38,965 bases of DNA from Limnohabitans sp. Rim8. GTDB lineage: Bacteria; Pseudomonadota; Gammaproteobacteria; Burkholderiales; Burkholderiaceae_C. Position 1 is the stretch's first letter; every line of letters begins with the position of its first letter. The stretch lies in assembly GCA_945897795.1 (NCBI GenBank), contig CAMDFT010000023.1, forward strand, positions 1 through 38,965, written 5' to 3'. The notes under the pieces were generated by a model. That model ran no database searches and was not told the DNA's origin. It saw nothing but the letters and a program-made list of their open reading frames with translations. Shown piece by piece: positions 1-7,986 of the stretch. Made by a program: the position numbers and the translations under genes.

Positions 1-27
1 ACTGCCCCCTGAAAACCGGAGATCACC

Positions 28-1638
28 ATGCTCGACGACACCCTCAAAGCCCAATTGCAGCAATACCTGGCCTTGCTGCGCCAGCCGATCCGCCTGATCG
101 CTTCGCTGGACGACAGCGAGACCGGCACCGACATGAAGAGCCTGCTGGAAACCATCGTGGGCCTGTCGGACAAAGTCACTTTGGACACCTCGGGCAACGA
201 TGCGCGCAAGCCGTCTTTTGTGGTGGCCCGTGAAGGCCAGACCACCGGGGTGCGATTTGCAGGCTTGCCGCTCGGCCATGAATTCACATCACTGGTGTTG
301 GCGTTGCTCTGGACCGGCGGTCACCCGCCCAAGGTCGAGGCCGATGTCATCGACAGCATCAAGGCCCTTGAAGGGAACTTCAATTTCGAGGTCTACATGT
401 CGCTGAGCTGCCACAACTGCCCCGACGTGGTGCAGGCCTTGTCGCTCATGGCCATCGTCAACCCGCAGGTCAAAACCGTGGTGATCGAAGGCGGCGCTTT
501 TCAGAAAGAGGTGGAAGAGCGCCAGATCATGGCGGTGCCCATGGTCTTTTTGAACGGCCAAGTGTTCGGCTCAGGCCGCATGTCTGTGGAAGAAATTGTC
601 GCCAAGCTCGACACCAAGGCCGGTGAGCGCGACGCCGCCAAGCTCGACGCCAAGGACCCCTATGAAGTGCTGATCGTCGGCGGTGGCCCCGCTGGCGCGG
701 CTGCGGCTGTGTACGCGGCGCGCAAAGGCATCCGCGTGGGTGTGGCCGCCGAGCGTTTTGGTGGTCAAACCAACGACACCATGGCGATTGAGAACTACAT
801 CTCGGTGCTGGAGACCGATGGCCCCAAGTTTGCCGCTGCGCTTGAAGCGCAGGTGCGTCTGTACGGCGTGGACATCATGAACTTGCAGCGTGCCGTCCAA
901 ATCATCCCCGCCACCGAAGCCGGTGGAATGGTGCAGGTCAAGATGGAGAATGGCGGCACTTTGCAGGCGCGCACCGTGATCTTGTCCACCGGCGCGCGCT
1001 GGCGCAATGTCAACGTGCCCGGCGAAGCCGAGTACAAAAACAAGGGCGTGGCCTATTGCCCGCATTGCGACGGCCCGTTGTTCAAGGGCAAGCGCACTGC
1101 CGTGATCGGTGGTGGCAACTCCGGTATCGAAGCGGCCATTGATTTGGCGGGCATCGTCAAGCACGTCACGGTGTTCGAGTTTGCCGACCAGCTCAAGGCC
1201 GATGCGGTGCTGGTGGCCAAGCTCAAGAGCCTGCCCAACGTCACCCTCCACACCCATGCGCAGACCACCGAAATCACGGGCGATGGCGGCAAGGTCAACG
1301 GCATCCGCTACAAAGACCGCACGACCGGCGATGACCATTGGGTCGAGTTGGAAGGTGTGTTTGTGCAAATTGGCTTGGTGCCCAACACAGAGTTCCTCAA
1401 AGGCACGGTTGAGCTGAGCAAGTTTGGCGAAATCGTGGTGGACGCCAAAGGCCACACCAATGTGCTCGGCGTGTTCGCAGCCGGTGATTGCACCACCGTG
1501 CCGTACAAGCAGATCGTGATCGCTGCGGGTGAAGGTGCCAAAGCGGCCCTGAGTGCCTTCGACCACCTGATCCGTACACCGGCCGCTTCTGTGGCTACCC
1601 CGGTGGCGCAGACCCCAGCCGAGGCCGAACTGGCTTAA
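28..1638 (+). CDS. ahpF: Alkyl hydroperoxide reductase subunit F
   Basis: NAD(P)H-dependent FAD disulfide reductase that passes electrons to the peroxiredoxin AhpC to reduce hydrogen and organic peroxides in the cytoplasm. The 536 residues are close to the usual AhpF length of about 520. Visible landmarks are an N-terminal thioredoxin-like double domain with a CxxC pair at Cys128/Cys131 (SCHNC), an FAD-binding GGGPAG near residue 218, the redox-active CPHC at Cys344/Cys347, a nucleotide-binding GGGNSG near 361 and the C-terminal FAD motif VFAAGDC. The start has an upstream GGAGA at a suitable distance. ahpC is normally the preceding gene and would lie just left of the window. The N-terminal domain distinguishes it from plain thioredoxin reductase. 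Confidence 0.96.
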   Translation: MLDDTLKAQLQQYLALLRQPIRLIASLDDSETGTDMKSLLETIVGLSDKVTLDTSGNDARKPSFVVAREGQTTGVRFAGLPLGHEFTSLVLALLWTGGHPPKVEADVIDSIKALEGNFNFEVYMSLSCHNCPDVVQALSLMAIVNPQVKTVVIEGGAFQKEVEERQIMAVPMVFLNGQVFGSGRMSVEEIVAKLDTKAGERDAAKLDAKDPYEVLIVGGGPAGAAAAVYAARKGIRVGVAAERFGGQTNDTMAIENYISVLETDGPKFAAALEAQVRLYGVDIMNLQRAVQIIPATEAGGMVQVKMENGGTLQARTVILSTGARWRNVNVPGEAEYKNKGVAYCPHCDGPLFKGKRTAVIGGGNSGIEAAIDLAGIVKHVTVFEFADQLKADAVLVAKLKSLPNVTLHTHAQTTEITGDGGKVNGIRYKDRTTGDDHWVELEGVFVQIGLVPNTEFLKGTVELSKFGEIVVDAKGHTNVLGVFAAGDCTTVPYKQIVIAAGEGAKAALSAFDHLIRTPAASVATPVAQTPAEAELA

Positions 1639-1671
1639 GCTGCTTTTTTTTCGTAACGCAGGAGTTTGGCC

Positions 1672-1983
1672 ATGCCGTGTTTTCTGATTGATCCCACCCA
1701 AAAGACCATCACCGCCGTCGAAGGTGGTGGTGACCTGACCGGTGTGCGCGCGTTGATTGGCTTTGAGACGGTCGACAGCGACGAGATCGACGCCAACGGT
1801 GACCGGCTGTACTTTGACGAGAAATGCTTCATCCGCCAAACACCTGGCGTGGGACGTTTTCAGTTGGACAGTTTGGCCCCGGTGGCGGGCATGGGTGTGG
1901 TGGTGGGCCAAAGTGCTCAGGGCAGCCTGCAGACGCCGCAAGTCAGTCTTGAGGCCTTGATCGCGCGCGTCAAGTTCCTGTGA
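1672..1983 (+). CDS. Small hypothetical protein downstream of ahpF
   Basis: I do not recognise this 103-residue protein. The ATG at 1672 is chosen because AGGAG at 1660-1664 lies 7 nt before it; an in-frame TTG at 1666 would give two more residues but is badly placed relative to that site. The protein is soluble-looking, with no signal peptide or membrane segment, fairly acidic in its first half (VDSDEIDANGD) and containing a single Cys (FDEKCF). It follows ahpF by 33 nt on the same strand, so it probably shares the ahpF transcript, which hints at but does not prove a link to peroxide stress. Its stop lies 9 nt from the stop of the convergent iron-binding protein gene, leaving no room for a separate terminator. 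Confidence 0.75.
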   Translation: MPCFLIDPTQKTITAVEGGGDLTGVRALIGFETVDSDEIDANGDRLYFDEKCFIRQTPGVGRFQLDSLAPVAGMGVVVGQSAQGSLQTPQVSLEALIARVKFL

Positions 1984-1992
1984 TGTCTGACC

Positions 1993-3036
1993 TCACCTGA
2001 AGCCCACCCGGTCCAGCATTTGCTGCACCTTGATCTGGTTCATGCCCACAGGGCTGATCGGGAGCAGCTCGCTTTTGAAGTTGCCACCCGTCATGGCTTT
2101 GAGGGCCGGGTTGTCAAAGCTCACGCCCTTGGCGGCTGGCCATTCGTTGTTGCCGTTGGCAAAGTGGTTTTGGGCCGAAGGGCTGGCCAGGTACTCCAGG
2201 AACTTGACCGCGTTGTCACTGTTTTTGGCGTGGCGGGCCACTGCACCACCGGCCACGTTCATGTGCGTGCCCCAGCTGCTTTGGTTGGGGAAGGCCACGC
2301 CGATTTTTTCAGTCACGGCTTTGTCTGCAGGGTTGGACGAACGCATCATGCGGGCCAGGTAATAGGTGTTGGTGACGGCCACGCCGCATTCGCCTGAAGT
2401 CACGCCTTTGATTTGGTCCGTGTCGCCCCCTTTTGGACTGCGCGTCATGTTGTCCACCAGACCTTTGAGCCAGACTTCGGTTTTTTGCGGACCCAGGTGC
2501 TCGGTCATGGCGCCAAACAAGCTCAGGTTGTAGGGGTGTGAGCCGCTGCGAATGCACAAGCTGCCTTTGAATTTGGCATCGGCCAGTTTTTCGTAGCTGT
2601 CCACATCGGTTTTGTTGAACTTGACTTTGTCGTACACGATCACGCGTGCCCGTGTGGACAGGCCAAACCAAGCCGTGCCGCCGTTGTCGGCGGGTTTGGC
2701 GCGCAGGTTGGCGGGGATGGCGTCTTCCAGGAGTTTGGATTTGATGGGCAGGAAAAGACCATCGACTTCGGCGCGCCAAAGGCGGGCGGCGTCCACCAGC
2801 AAAATCACATCAGCGGGAGATGCGGCGCCTTCGGCCTTGAGTCGGGCGAGAATACCGGCATCGTCGGCATCCACGCGGTTGATCTTGATGCCCGTGGCTT
2901 TGGTGAAGTCGCTGTACATGACTTCATCGGTGGGGTAATGCCGGGCAGAGTAGATGTTCAGCACTTTGTCTTGCGCCAGGGCCGATGCGGCGCTCAGGAG
3001 GCAGGTGATGCTCAACAGGGTTTTGGACGGTGTCAT
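1993..3036 (-). CDS. Periplasmic iron(III)-binding protein of an ABC transporter (FbpA/FutA type)
   Basis: Class II periplasmic solute-binding protein that captures ferric iron for an ABC importer. The start at 3036 gives MTPSKTLLSITCLLSAASALAQ, a clean signal peptide with cleavage after ALA; an upstream in-frame ATG at 3069 would add 11 residues ahead of the basic start and is less likely. The mature N-terminus LNIYSARHYPTDEVMY matches the FbpA/FutA pattern, where the first Tyr/His region helps ligate iron, and paired tyrosines occur later (NTYYLARMM). Total length is 347 residues, normal for the family. The permease and ATPase genes are not adjacent. A promoter overlapped by a Fur-like box lies directly upstream, which supports iron rather than another ligand. 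The exact ligand chemistry is inferred from family resemblance. Confidence 0.9.
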   Translation of the reverse strand: MTPSKTLLSITCLLSAASALAQDKVLNIYSARHYPTDEVMYSDFTKATGIKINRVDADDAGILARLKAEGAASPADVILLVDAARLWRAEVDGLFLPIKSKLLEDAIPANLRAKPADNGGTAWFGLSTRARVIVYDKVKFNKTDVDSYEKLADAKFKGSLCIRSGSHPYNLSLFGAMTEHLGPQKTEVWLKGLVDNMTRSPKGGDTDQIKGVTSGECGVAVTNTYYLARMMRSSNPADKAVTEKIGVAFPNQSSWGTHMNVAGGAVARHAKNSDNAVKFLEYLASPSAQNHFANGNNEWPAAKGVSFDNPALKAMTGGNFKSELLPISPVGMNQIKVQQMLDRVGFR

Positions 3037-3069
3037 GGTTTCTCTGGTACTGCTGGGGTCAATGGCCAA

Positions 3070-3098
3070 ATTTTAAGCCAAATGCGAATCGTTATCAA
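3070..3098 (-). promoter_or_regulatory. Sigma-70 promoter of the iron-binding protein gene
   Basis: On the minus strand TTGATA (3098-3093) and TAAAAT (3075-3070) are separated by exactly 17 bp. Each hexamer matches the sigma-70 consensus at five of six positions. The expected start of transcription is about 25 nt before the ATG at 3036. The -35 half is covered by the Fur-like box. Confidence 0.6.
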
Positions 3099-3100
3099 TA
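3081..3100. promoter_or_regulatory. Fur-like iron box
   Basis: The sequence aatgcgaatcgttatcaata resembles the Fur consensus GATAATGATAATCATTATC, with the best match in the AATCgTTATC core. It overlaps the -35 and spacer of the leftward promoter, the usual position for iron-dependent repression. It also sits just before the divergent patatin gene, so that gene might be affected too. Only sequence similarity supports this. Confidence 0.5.
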
Positions 3101-3115
3101 AGATTTGAGGAATAC

Positions 3116-4093
3116 ATGCAAACAGTGCAAGGGATAAGCCATGGCTTGCGGGTCGAAACCGCAGGGCAATCCACGGCGGGTGGTGGGCTCAGGCGAGTGG
3201 GGCAGCGGCTCGGTTTGGTGTTGGCGCTGGTGGTTTTGACGGCCTGCAGCAGCTTGCAGTCCACAAAGCCCCAAGAAATTGGCGCACCGCCCTCGGCCGA
3301 GCGGCGCGAGGTTCGGCTGGGGCTGGCGCTGGGTGGCGGCGCGGCGCGTGGGTTTGCCCATGTGGGCGTGATTCAGGTGTTGGAGGAGGCCGGACTCAGG
3401 CCCAGCCATGTGGTGGGCACTTCGGCGGGGAGTTTGGTGGCCGCCTTGTACGCCAGCGGCAAAACGCCTGCCGAGCTGCTGCGTGTGGCCGAGTCCATGC
3501 AGGAGGCCGATATCACCGACTGGATGCTGCCGATTTTGAACCGGGGTGCTTTGCGTGGCGAGGCCTTGGCCAAGTACGTGAACACCCAGGTGGGCGGCAA
3601 AACCATGGAACAGATGCAAATACCGCTGGGCATCGTGGCCACCGATTTGGGCAGCGGGCAGGCCATCACCTTCCGGCGGGGCAACACGGGCGCGGCGGTG
3701 CGGGCGTCGAGTGCGGTGCCTGCGGTGTTTCAACCGGTGCGCTTGGGTGATCGTGAATACGTGGACGGTGGCCTGGTGTCGCCTGTGCCGGTGCGCCAGA
3801 CGCGTGAAATGGGGGCCAACTTTGTGATTGCGGTGGACATTTCCAGCGACCCGGAGGGCAACCCCTATGGCGACACCTTCCAGATTTTGATGCAAACCTT
3901 TGCCATCATGGGCAAAAGCATCAACACCCTGGCGCTCAAAGAGGCCGATCTGGTGATTCGGCCCGCTTTGTCTGGCATCAAAAGCGCCGATTTCAGCGCC
4001 CGTTTGCGATCGATTGAAGCCGGGCGGGTGGCGATGCGGGCGGCTTTGCCCGCTTTGAAAGTGCGTTTGGCCCAGTTTGAAGAGGGGCGGTGA
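3116..4093 (+). CDS. Patatin-like phospholipase, predicted lipoprotein
   Basis: Serine acyl hydrolase of the patatin/RssA family, 325 residues. The family signatures are the oxyanion glycine run ALGGGAARGF near residue 71, the nucleophile elbow GTSAG with Ser103, and the catalytic Asp217 in YVDGGL, forming the Ser-Asp dyad. An N-terminal hydrophobic stretch (GLVLALVVLTAC) ends in a lipobox with Cys44, so the protein is probably lipid-anchored in the envelope. The N-terminal arm before the hydrophobic core is long (about 30 residues), so a later start such as a GTG near residue 28 is possible; ATG 3116 is kept because GAGG precedes it. The substrate lipid is unknown. It is divergent from the iron-binding protein gene with 79 bp between starts. 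Confidence 0.9.
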   Translation: MQTVQGISHGLRVETAGQSTAGGGLRRVGQRLGLVLALVVLTACSSLQSTKPQEIGAPPSAERREVRLGLALGGGAARGFAHVGVIQVLEEAGLRPSHVVGTSAGSLVAALYASGKTPAELLRVAESMQEADITDWMLPILNRGALRGEALAKYVNTQVGGKTMEQMQIPLGIVATDLGSGQAITFRRGNTGAAVRASSAVPAVFQPVRLGDREYVDGGLVSPVPVRQTREMGANFVIAVDISSDPEGNPYGDTFQILMQTFAIMGKSINTLALKEADLVIRPALSGIKSADFSARLRSIEAGRVAMRAALPALKVRLAQFEEGR

Positions 4094-4165
4094 ACGGACT
4101 GGGGTCCCCGATCAAGTCATGGGACACCGGGTCAAACGACGCGAGAGGACACGGCCGAGCCAAAA

Positions 4166-4193
4166 AAAGGGCCGATCTTGCGATCGGCCCTTT
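4166..4193 (-). terminator. Strong intrinsic terminator of the phasin gene, possibly bidirectional
   Basis: A perfect 12-bp stem (aaagggccgatc with gatcggcccttt) closes a 4-nt loop TTGC. On the minus strand it is followed by a run of T (complement of the seven A at 4162-4168), as expected for termination of the leftward phasin transcript about 100 nt after its stop. On the plus strand only three T follow, so it may also stop the patatin transcript, though less efficiently. Confidence 0.85.
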
Positions 4194-4290
4194 AACGGAT
4201 CCCTGTTTCCCAGATGAAATTCAAAGAGACCCGAGGAGACAACTGGCAAAAACAAGCGGCATAGGCTTGCAAAACCTGCCGGCTAAAAAA

Positions 4291-4824
4291 TTACTTTTTC
4301 TTAGCAGCTTTGGGGGCAGCCGTCTGCGCCACCGCAGTCAGGTTGGACTCGGCCAGTTCGGTGGCTTGCTTGACGGCTTTTTGCACGGTTTCGAAAGCGG
4401 CGTTGGCGGCGGTCACGGCACCCTTCATCATGGCCACGGCTTGTTCGGAGCCGGCAGGGGCGTTTTGGGCGGCGCTGTCCACCAGGCTGGCGAACTGCTT
4501 TTGCGCGGCGGCACTTTGGGCTTCGAAGGCCTTGGTGAACTCGCTGCCCGTGCCCGACGCGATGTCGTACAGATGGCGGCTGTAAGCGGCTGTTTTTTCA
4601 GCCAAGGGCTGAAACAGGTTGGCTTGCATCGCCATCAGCTCTTGAGCGTCTTTCACGCTCAGAGCGGCTTGGGTGTTGTTGGCGGACTCGTTTAAAGCGG
4701 CTTTGGTGGCGCTCAGGTTCAGTTCAACCATTTTTTCAACGCCTTCGAAGGCTTTGGCGGTCAGGCCAAACAGGGTTTCCACGTTGGCTTTGTGCGCTGC
4801 AGCGATTTGTTCGGGTGTCATCAT
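4291..4824 (-). CDS. Phasin family protein (polyhydroxyalkanoate granule-associated)
   Basis: Small amphipathic, alanine-rich, mostly helical protein that coats polyhydroxyalkanoate granules. The 177-residue product begins [20 protein letters not shown], typical of Burkholderiales phasins, has repeated phasin-type helices ([20 protein letters not shown]) and ends in a lysine-rich tail (APKAAKKK). The start at 4824 is chosen because GGAG lies 6 nt upstream; ATG 4821 is equally compatible. A reading frame extends upstream to 4956, but that stretch (including several Cys) does not look like phasin and contains the promoter. The gene is monocistronic, with its own promoter and terminator. It implies that the organism stores PHA; the synthase genes are not in the window. 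Confidence 0.93.
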   Translation of the reverse strand: MMTPEQIAAAHKANVETLFGLTAKAFEGVEKMVELNLSATKAALNESANNTQAALSVKDAQELMAMQANLFQPLAEKTAAYSRHLYDIASGTGSEFTKAFEAQSAAAQKQFASLVDSAAQNAPAGSEQAVAMMKGAVTAANAAFETVQKAVKQATELAESNLTAVAQTAAPKAAKKK

Positions 4825-4914
4825 GAGGGGCTCCAGATAAAAGTTTGGTTGCAAGAAGACTGCGCCGTAACTGGCCGGGGCCGTACAACTTTGTTGCAGT
4901 GCAGCATGGGTTGA

Positions 4915-4942
4915 AGTATAGGGTTTCCATGGGGTGTTGCAA
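4915..4942 (-). promoter_or_regulatory. Probable sigma-70 promoter of the phasin gene
   Basis: On the minus strand TTGCAA (4942-4937) and TATACT (4920-4915) are separated by 16 bp. The -10 matches consensus at five of six positions and the -35 at four. Transcription from here would give a leader of about 85 nt before the phasin start. Confidence 0.45.
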
Positions 4943-4983
4943 GGGGATGTGCCCACTCGCGGCTCAGTTTAGAGAGGGTTTTC

Positions 4984-4989
4984 TAGAAT
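4984..4989 (+). promoter_or_regulatory. Possible -10 element for the HDAC-thioesterase-nitroreductase operon
   Basis: TAGAAT lies 21 nt before the ATG at 5011, in the intergenic region shared with the divergent phasin gene. No convincing -35 stands 16-18 bp upstream, so this is a weak call. A very short leader would follow. Confidence 0.25.
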
Positions 4990-5010
4990 AAGGCCCCACC
5001 AGAGCATCCC

Positions 5011-5940
5011 ATGCACGCTTACTACGCCGACCACTTTGTATTGCCCTTGCCCGAAGGCCACCGCTTTCCGATGCGCAAATACAGCCGCTTGCGCGATCGC
5101 CTGACGCAAGAGCTGCCCGCCGTGGTCCTGCGCGAGGCCCCGGCAGCCAGCGACGGCGAGCTGGCGCTGGTGCACACCCCCGCTTATATCCAGGGTGTGG
5201 CCACCGGCAGCCTGGATGCGGCGGTGCAGCGCGAGATCGGTTTCCCTTGGAGTTTGGCCATGGCCGAGCGGGCCCGCCGCTCGGTCGGGGCCACGGTGGC
5301 CGCCGCCCGGGATGCCTTGGCCCACGGGGTGGCGGGCAATTTGGCAGGGGGCACGCACCATGCCTATGCGCACAAGGGCGGGGGCTTTTGTGTGTTCAAC
5401 GACATCGCGGTGACGGCCCGCCTGATGCAGGCCGAGGCCTGGCGGCACCAGCGCCAGACCTTGAAGGTGGCGGTGATCGACCTGGATGTGCACCAGGGCA
5501 ACGGCACGGCGCATGTATTTGCAAACGACCCCAGCGTGTTCACGCTGTCGCTGCACGGCGAAAAGAACTTCCCGTTCCGCAAGGAGCCCAGTGACCTGGA
5601 CGTGGGCCTGCCCGACGGCTGCACCGACGAGCCCTACTTGGCCGCCTTGCACCAGGCCTTGCAAACCCTGCAAGACCGCTTTGATCCGCAACTGGTGATT
5701 TACCTGGCCGGGGCTGACCCGCACGAGGGCGACCGCCTGGGACGCCTCAAATTGACGATGGACGGCATGCAGGCGCGCGACCGGGTGGTGTTGGACTGGG
5801 CCTGGCAGCGCCGCCTGCCGGTGGTGCTGTGCATGGGCGGTGGCTATGGTCACGACATCGAGACCACGGTGCAGGTGCAAATGCAGACCTGGGACGTGGC
5901 CTTGGGCTATTGGCAACGCTGGCACAATCTCGGGCGATGA
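5011..5940 (+). CDS. Histone deacetylase-like amidohydrolase (HDAC/AcuC/acetylpolyamine family)
   Basis: Zinc hydrolase of the arginase/deacetylase fold, 309 residues. The characteristic sites are visible: the charge-relay His pair in [13 protein letters not shown] (His116/His117), zinc ligands in [10 protein letters not shown] (Asp159 and His161) and [11 protein letters not shown] (Asp236), and the catalytic Tyr279 in CMGGGYG. In bacteria such enzymes deacetylate small amines, lysine side chains or acetyl-CoA synthetase; the substrate cannot be chosen here. There is no signal peptide, so it is cytoplasmic. It heads a three-gene operon: its stop overlaps the start of the thioesterase by 3 nt (ATGA). 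The ribosome site before ATG 5011 is poor. Confidence 0.93.
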   Translation: MHAYYADHFVLPLPEGHRFPMRKYSRLRDRLTQELPAVVLREAPAASDGELALVHTPAYIQGVATGSLDAAVQREIGFPWSLAMAERARRSVGATVAAARDALAHGVAGNLAGGTHHAYAHKGGGFCVFNDIAVTARLMQAEAWRHQRQTLKVAVIDLDVHQGNGTAHVFANDPSVFTLSLHGEKNFPFRKEPSDLDVGLPDGCTDEPYLAALHQALQTLQDRFDPQLVIYLAGADPHEGDRLGRLKLTMDGMQARDRVVLDWAWQRRLPVVLCMGGGYGHDIETTVQVQMQTWDVALGYWQRWHNLGR

Positions 5941-6389
5941 ACACCCCAGTTTCTTCCACAGCCAAACCCCAGCCGGACGCCCGCAGCAGCTACAAAGCGT
6001 TTCGCGCCATCAGCACCCGCTGGATGGACAACGATGTGTATGGCCATGTGAACAACGTGGTGTACTACAGCTGGTTCGACACCGCCGTGAATGCCACGCT
6101 GATTGAGCGTGGCGTGCTCGACATCCATGGGGGCAGCACCATTGGCTTGGTGGTGGAAACCCAGTGTTTTTACTTCGCGCCGCTGGCCTTCCCGCAAAGC
6201 GTTGACGCAGGCATCCGTGTGGCCAAGCTGGGCACATCCAGCGTGCGCTACGAGGTGGGTCTGTTTGCCCAAGGCGAAGACCAGACCGCAGCCCGAGGCC
6301 ACTTTGTGCATGTGTACGTGGACCGCGAAACCCGCCGCCCTGTGCCCCTGCCGCCCGCACTCAAAACATTTTTGGAGACATTGACATGA
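5937..6389 (+). CDS. Acyl-CoA thioesterase, 4-hydroxybenzoyl-CoA thioesterase (hotdog) family
   Basis: Single hotdog-fold thioesterase of 150 residues, the usual length. The signature [18 protein letters not shown] near residues 31-48 contains the catalytic Asp region and the GHVNN turn that begins the hotdog helix. The start is ATG 5937, embedded in the stop of the upstream gene (ATGA), the only sensible start in this frame; the reading frame extends further upstream only as an alternative reading of the HDAC-like gene. It hydrolyses acyl-CoA thioesters in the cytoplasm, substrate unknown. Its own stop overlaps the nitroreductase start in the same way, so the three proteins are probably made from one message. 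Confidence 0.92.
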   Translation: MNTPVSSTAKPQPDARSSYKAFRAISTRWMDNDVYGHVNNVVYYSWFDTAVNATLIERGVLDIHGGSTIGLVVETQCFYFAPLAFPQSVDAGIRVAKLGTSSVRYEVGLFAQGEDQTAARGHFVHVYVDRETRRPVPLPPALKTFLETLT

Positions 6390-7117
6390 TGAACACCGGA
6401 CCCCAAGTCAGCACCCGGGTGAACGACCCGGCCAGCGTGGAGGCCGCCATCCTGAGCCGCTTCTCGGCCCGCGCTTATTTGCCAAAGCCGGTGGACCGCG
6501 CTGTGCTGCAAGAGGTGCTGGACATCGCCGCCCGCGCGCCCAGTGGCACCAACACCCAGCCCTGGAAGGTGTATGTGCTGCAAGGCGCCAAACGCGACGA
6601 GTTGGTGGCCAAAACCTGCGCCGCGCACGATGCCATCAGCGCCAACCCGGCGCTGGCCGCGGACTCCGCCGAGTCGTATGACTACTACCCCGAAAAATGG
6701 GTCAGCCCCTACATCGACCGACGCCGCGAATGCGGCTTTGGCTTGTACGGCGTACTGGGCATCGGCAAGGGCGACAAGGCCTTGATGCATGCCCAGCACC
6801 AGAAAAATTTCCGTTTTTTCGATGCTCCCGTGGGTCTGATGTTCACCATTGACAAAGTGATGGGTCGGGGCAGTTTGCTCGACTACGGCATGTTCTTGCA
6901 AAGCCTCATGGTGGCCGCCCGATCGCGTGGACTGCACACCTGCCCGCAAGCGGCCTGGAATGGCTTTTCCAAAATCATCTTGCCGTTCGTGGGCGCAGGT
7001 GACAACGAAATGCTCGTTTGCGGCATGTCGCTGGGTTATGCCGATGAGACGGCCCTGGTCAATACTTTCCAGACCACACGGGTGCCTTCGCAAGACTTCA
7101 CGCAATGGGTCGATTGA
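6386..7117 (+). CDS. Nitroreductase family FMN oxidoreductase
   Basis: FMN-dependent NAD(P)H oxidoreductase of the nitroreductase superfamily, 243 residues. FMN-binding features are the N-terminal [12 protein letters not shown] (family pattern R-S-x-R) and [15 protein letters not shown], together with a C-terminal glycine-containing loop ([10 protein letters not shown]). A good ribosome site (TTGGAGA at 6372-6378) precedes the start. Two adjacent ATGs occur (6386 and 6389); 6386 overlaps the thioesterase stop. Natural substrates of such enzymes are often quinones, enones or nitroaromatics and cannot be assigned here. It is the last gene of the trio; the next gene is convergent. Confidence 0.93.
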   Translation: MMNTGPQVSTRVNDPASVEAAILSRFSARAYLPKPVDRAVLQEVLDIAARAPSGTNTQPWKVYVLQGAKRDELVAKTCAAHDAISANPALAADSAESYDYYPEKWVSPYIDRRRECGFGLYGVLGIGKGDKALMHAQHQKNFRFFDAPVGLMFTIDKVMGRGSLLDYGMFLQSLMVAARSRGLHTCPQAAWNGFSKIILPFVGAGDNEMLVCGMSLGYADETALVNTFQTTRVPSQDFTQWVD

Positions 7118-7278
7118 GCCGTTTCCATTGATCAAAGCGCAACAGCGGGCGAACGTGGATGTGCCCGCTGGGATGACCGAGTTGCTTGACCTGGAGGCCA
7201 ACAAAATGGGTCTGACCCGGCCATCGGTCTCAAAGGGGGGTTGGCCTCAGGCCTGTAAACCAGCGCAGGCGTGACGGC
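7118..7278. other. Convergent intergenic region with one hairpin
   Basis: This gap separates the nitroreductase from the convergent response regulator gene. It contains a perfect 8-bp inverted repeat (cagcgggc at 7143-7150 with gcccgctg at 7163-7170, 12-nt loop) but no T-run on either side, so it is not a classical intrinsic terminator. I see no coding sequence in it. Confidence 0.4.
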
Positions 7279-7974
7279 TCAGGCCAATCCGATCGGGGCG
7301 GTGAACGCGTAGCCAATTTTGTGCACGGTTTCCAAGGGCAAGTCACTGCCCAGCAACTCTTTGGCTTTGTTGCGCAGTCTGCGGACCAGAATTTCCAGAC
7401 GTCTGAAGTCATAGGTTTGCGGGTCATGACCCAAGCGGGTCACCAAGGCTTGGCGTGCCACCGCTTGGCCACTTTGTTCGGCCATGACCTGCATGAACAT
7501 GAATTCAGAGTGGGTGAGTTTGAGCGGCATGCCAGAAGGATGGTGCAGCATCCAGTTCATGCGGTGCAAGACCCAGCTGGGTGAAGCTTGAGCCCGTATC
7601 CGCCGCATCAGGTTGTGGACTAAAGAGGCCAGCTCCTCCAACTGAATGGGTTTGACCAAGTACACATCTGCGCCGGCTTTGATGCCCTCAATGCGTTGGC
7701 TGCTCTCGCCCCGCGCCGTGGTGATGATCACACCTTTGTTTTGCAGCAGGGGGTTTTCCTTGAACCAGACCATCCCATCGCCATCGGGCAAACCCAGGTC
7801 GATCACTGCCACATCGAACTGGTGGGTGCGCATCCATTGGGTGGCCATGTTCAGGCTGCTCACACCATCGGCTGCGAAGCCTTCCATGTTCAGGTAAGTG
7901 ACCATGGCATCCATCAAATCGACCTCGTCTTCGATCACCAGAATGCGTCCGTGCAAAGGATTGGAATTGCTCAT
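7279..7974 (-). CDS. Response regulator, OmpR-type winged-helix
   Basis: Transcription factor of a two-component system, 231 residues. The N-terminal receiver has the acidic pocket (VIEDE, Glu15-Glu17), the phosphoacceptor Asp59 in VAVIDLGLPDGDG, and the conserved Lys108 in YLVKP. The C-terminal half (about 135-228) has the winged-helix pattern: LTHSEFMFMQVMAEQSGQAV, then RRLEILVRRLRNKAK as the recognition region and TVHKIGYAF at the wing, all as in OmpR/PhoB proteins. It follows the kinase gene by 12 nt on the same strand. Its targets are unknown; the large divergent export operon starting beyond the kinase is the natural candidate by position. Confidence 0.95.
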   Translation of the reverse strand: MSNSNPLHGRILVIEDEVDLMDAMVTYLNMEGFAADGVSSLNMATQWMRTHQFDVAVIDLGLPDGDGMVWFKENPLLQNKGVIITTARGESSQRIEGIKAGADVYLVKPIQLEELASLVHNLMRRIRAQASPSWVLHRMNWMLHHPSGMPLKLTHSEFMFMQVMAEQSGQAVARQALVTRLGHDPQTYDFRRLEILVRRLRNKAKELLGSDLPLETVHKIGYAFTAPIGLA

Positions 7975-7986
7975 GGGGCCCGATTG

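Noticed and set aside
571-1941. Minus-strand open frame of 456 codons
   Set aside because: Antisense to ahpF and the small gene after it; ahpF is certain from its redox motifs.
4090-4695. Plus-strand open frame across the phasin gene
   Set aside because: It runs through the terminator and antisense to the phasin, and its sequence is Gly-rich without motifs.
7143-7170. Intrinsic terminator between the convergent nitroreductase and regulator genes
   Set aside because: The 8-bp stem has no T-run on either strand.
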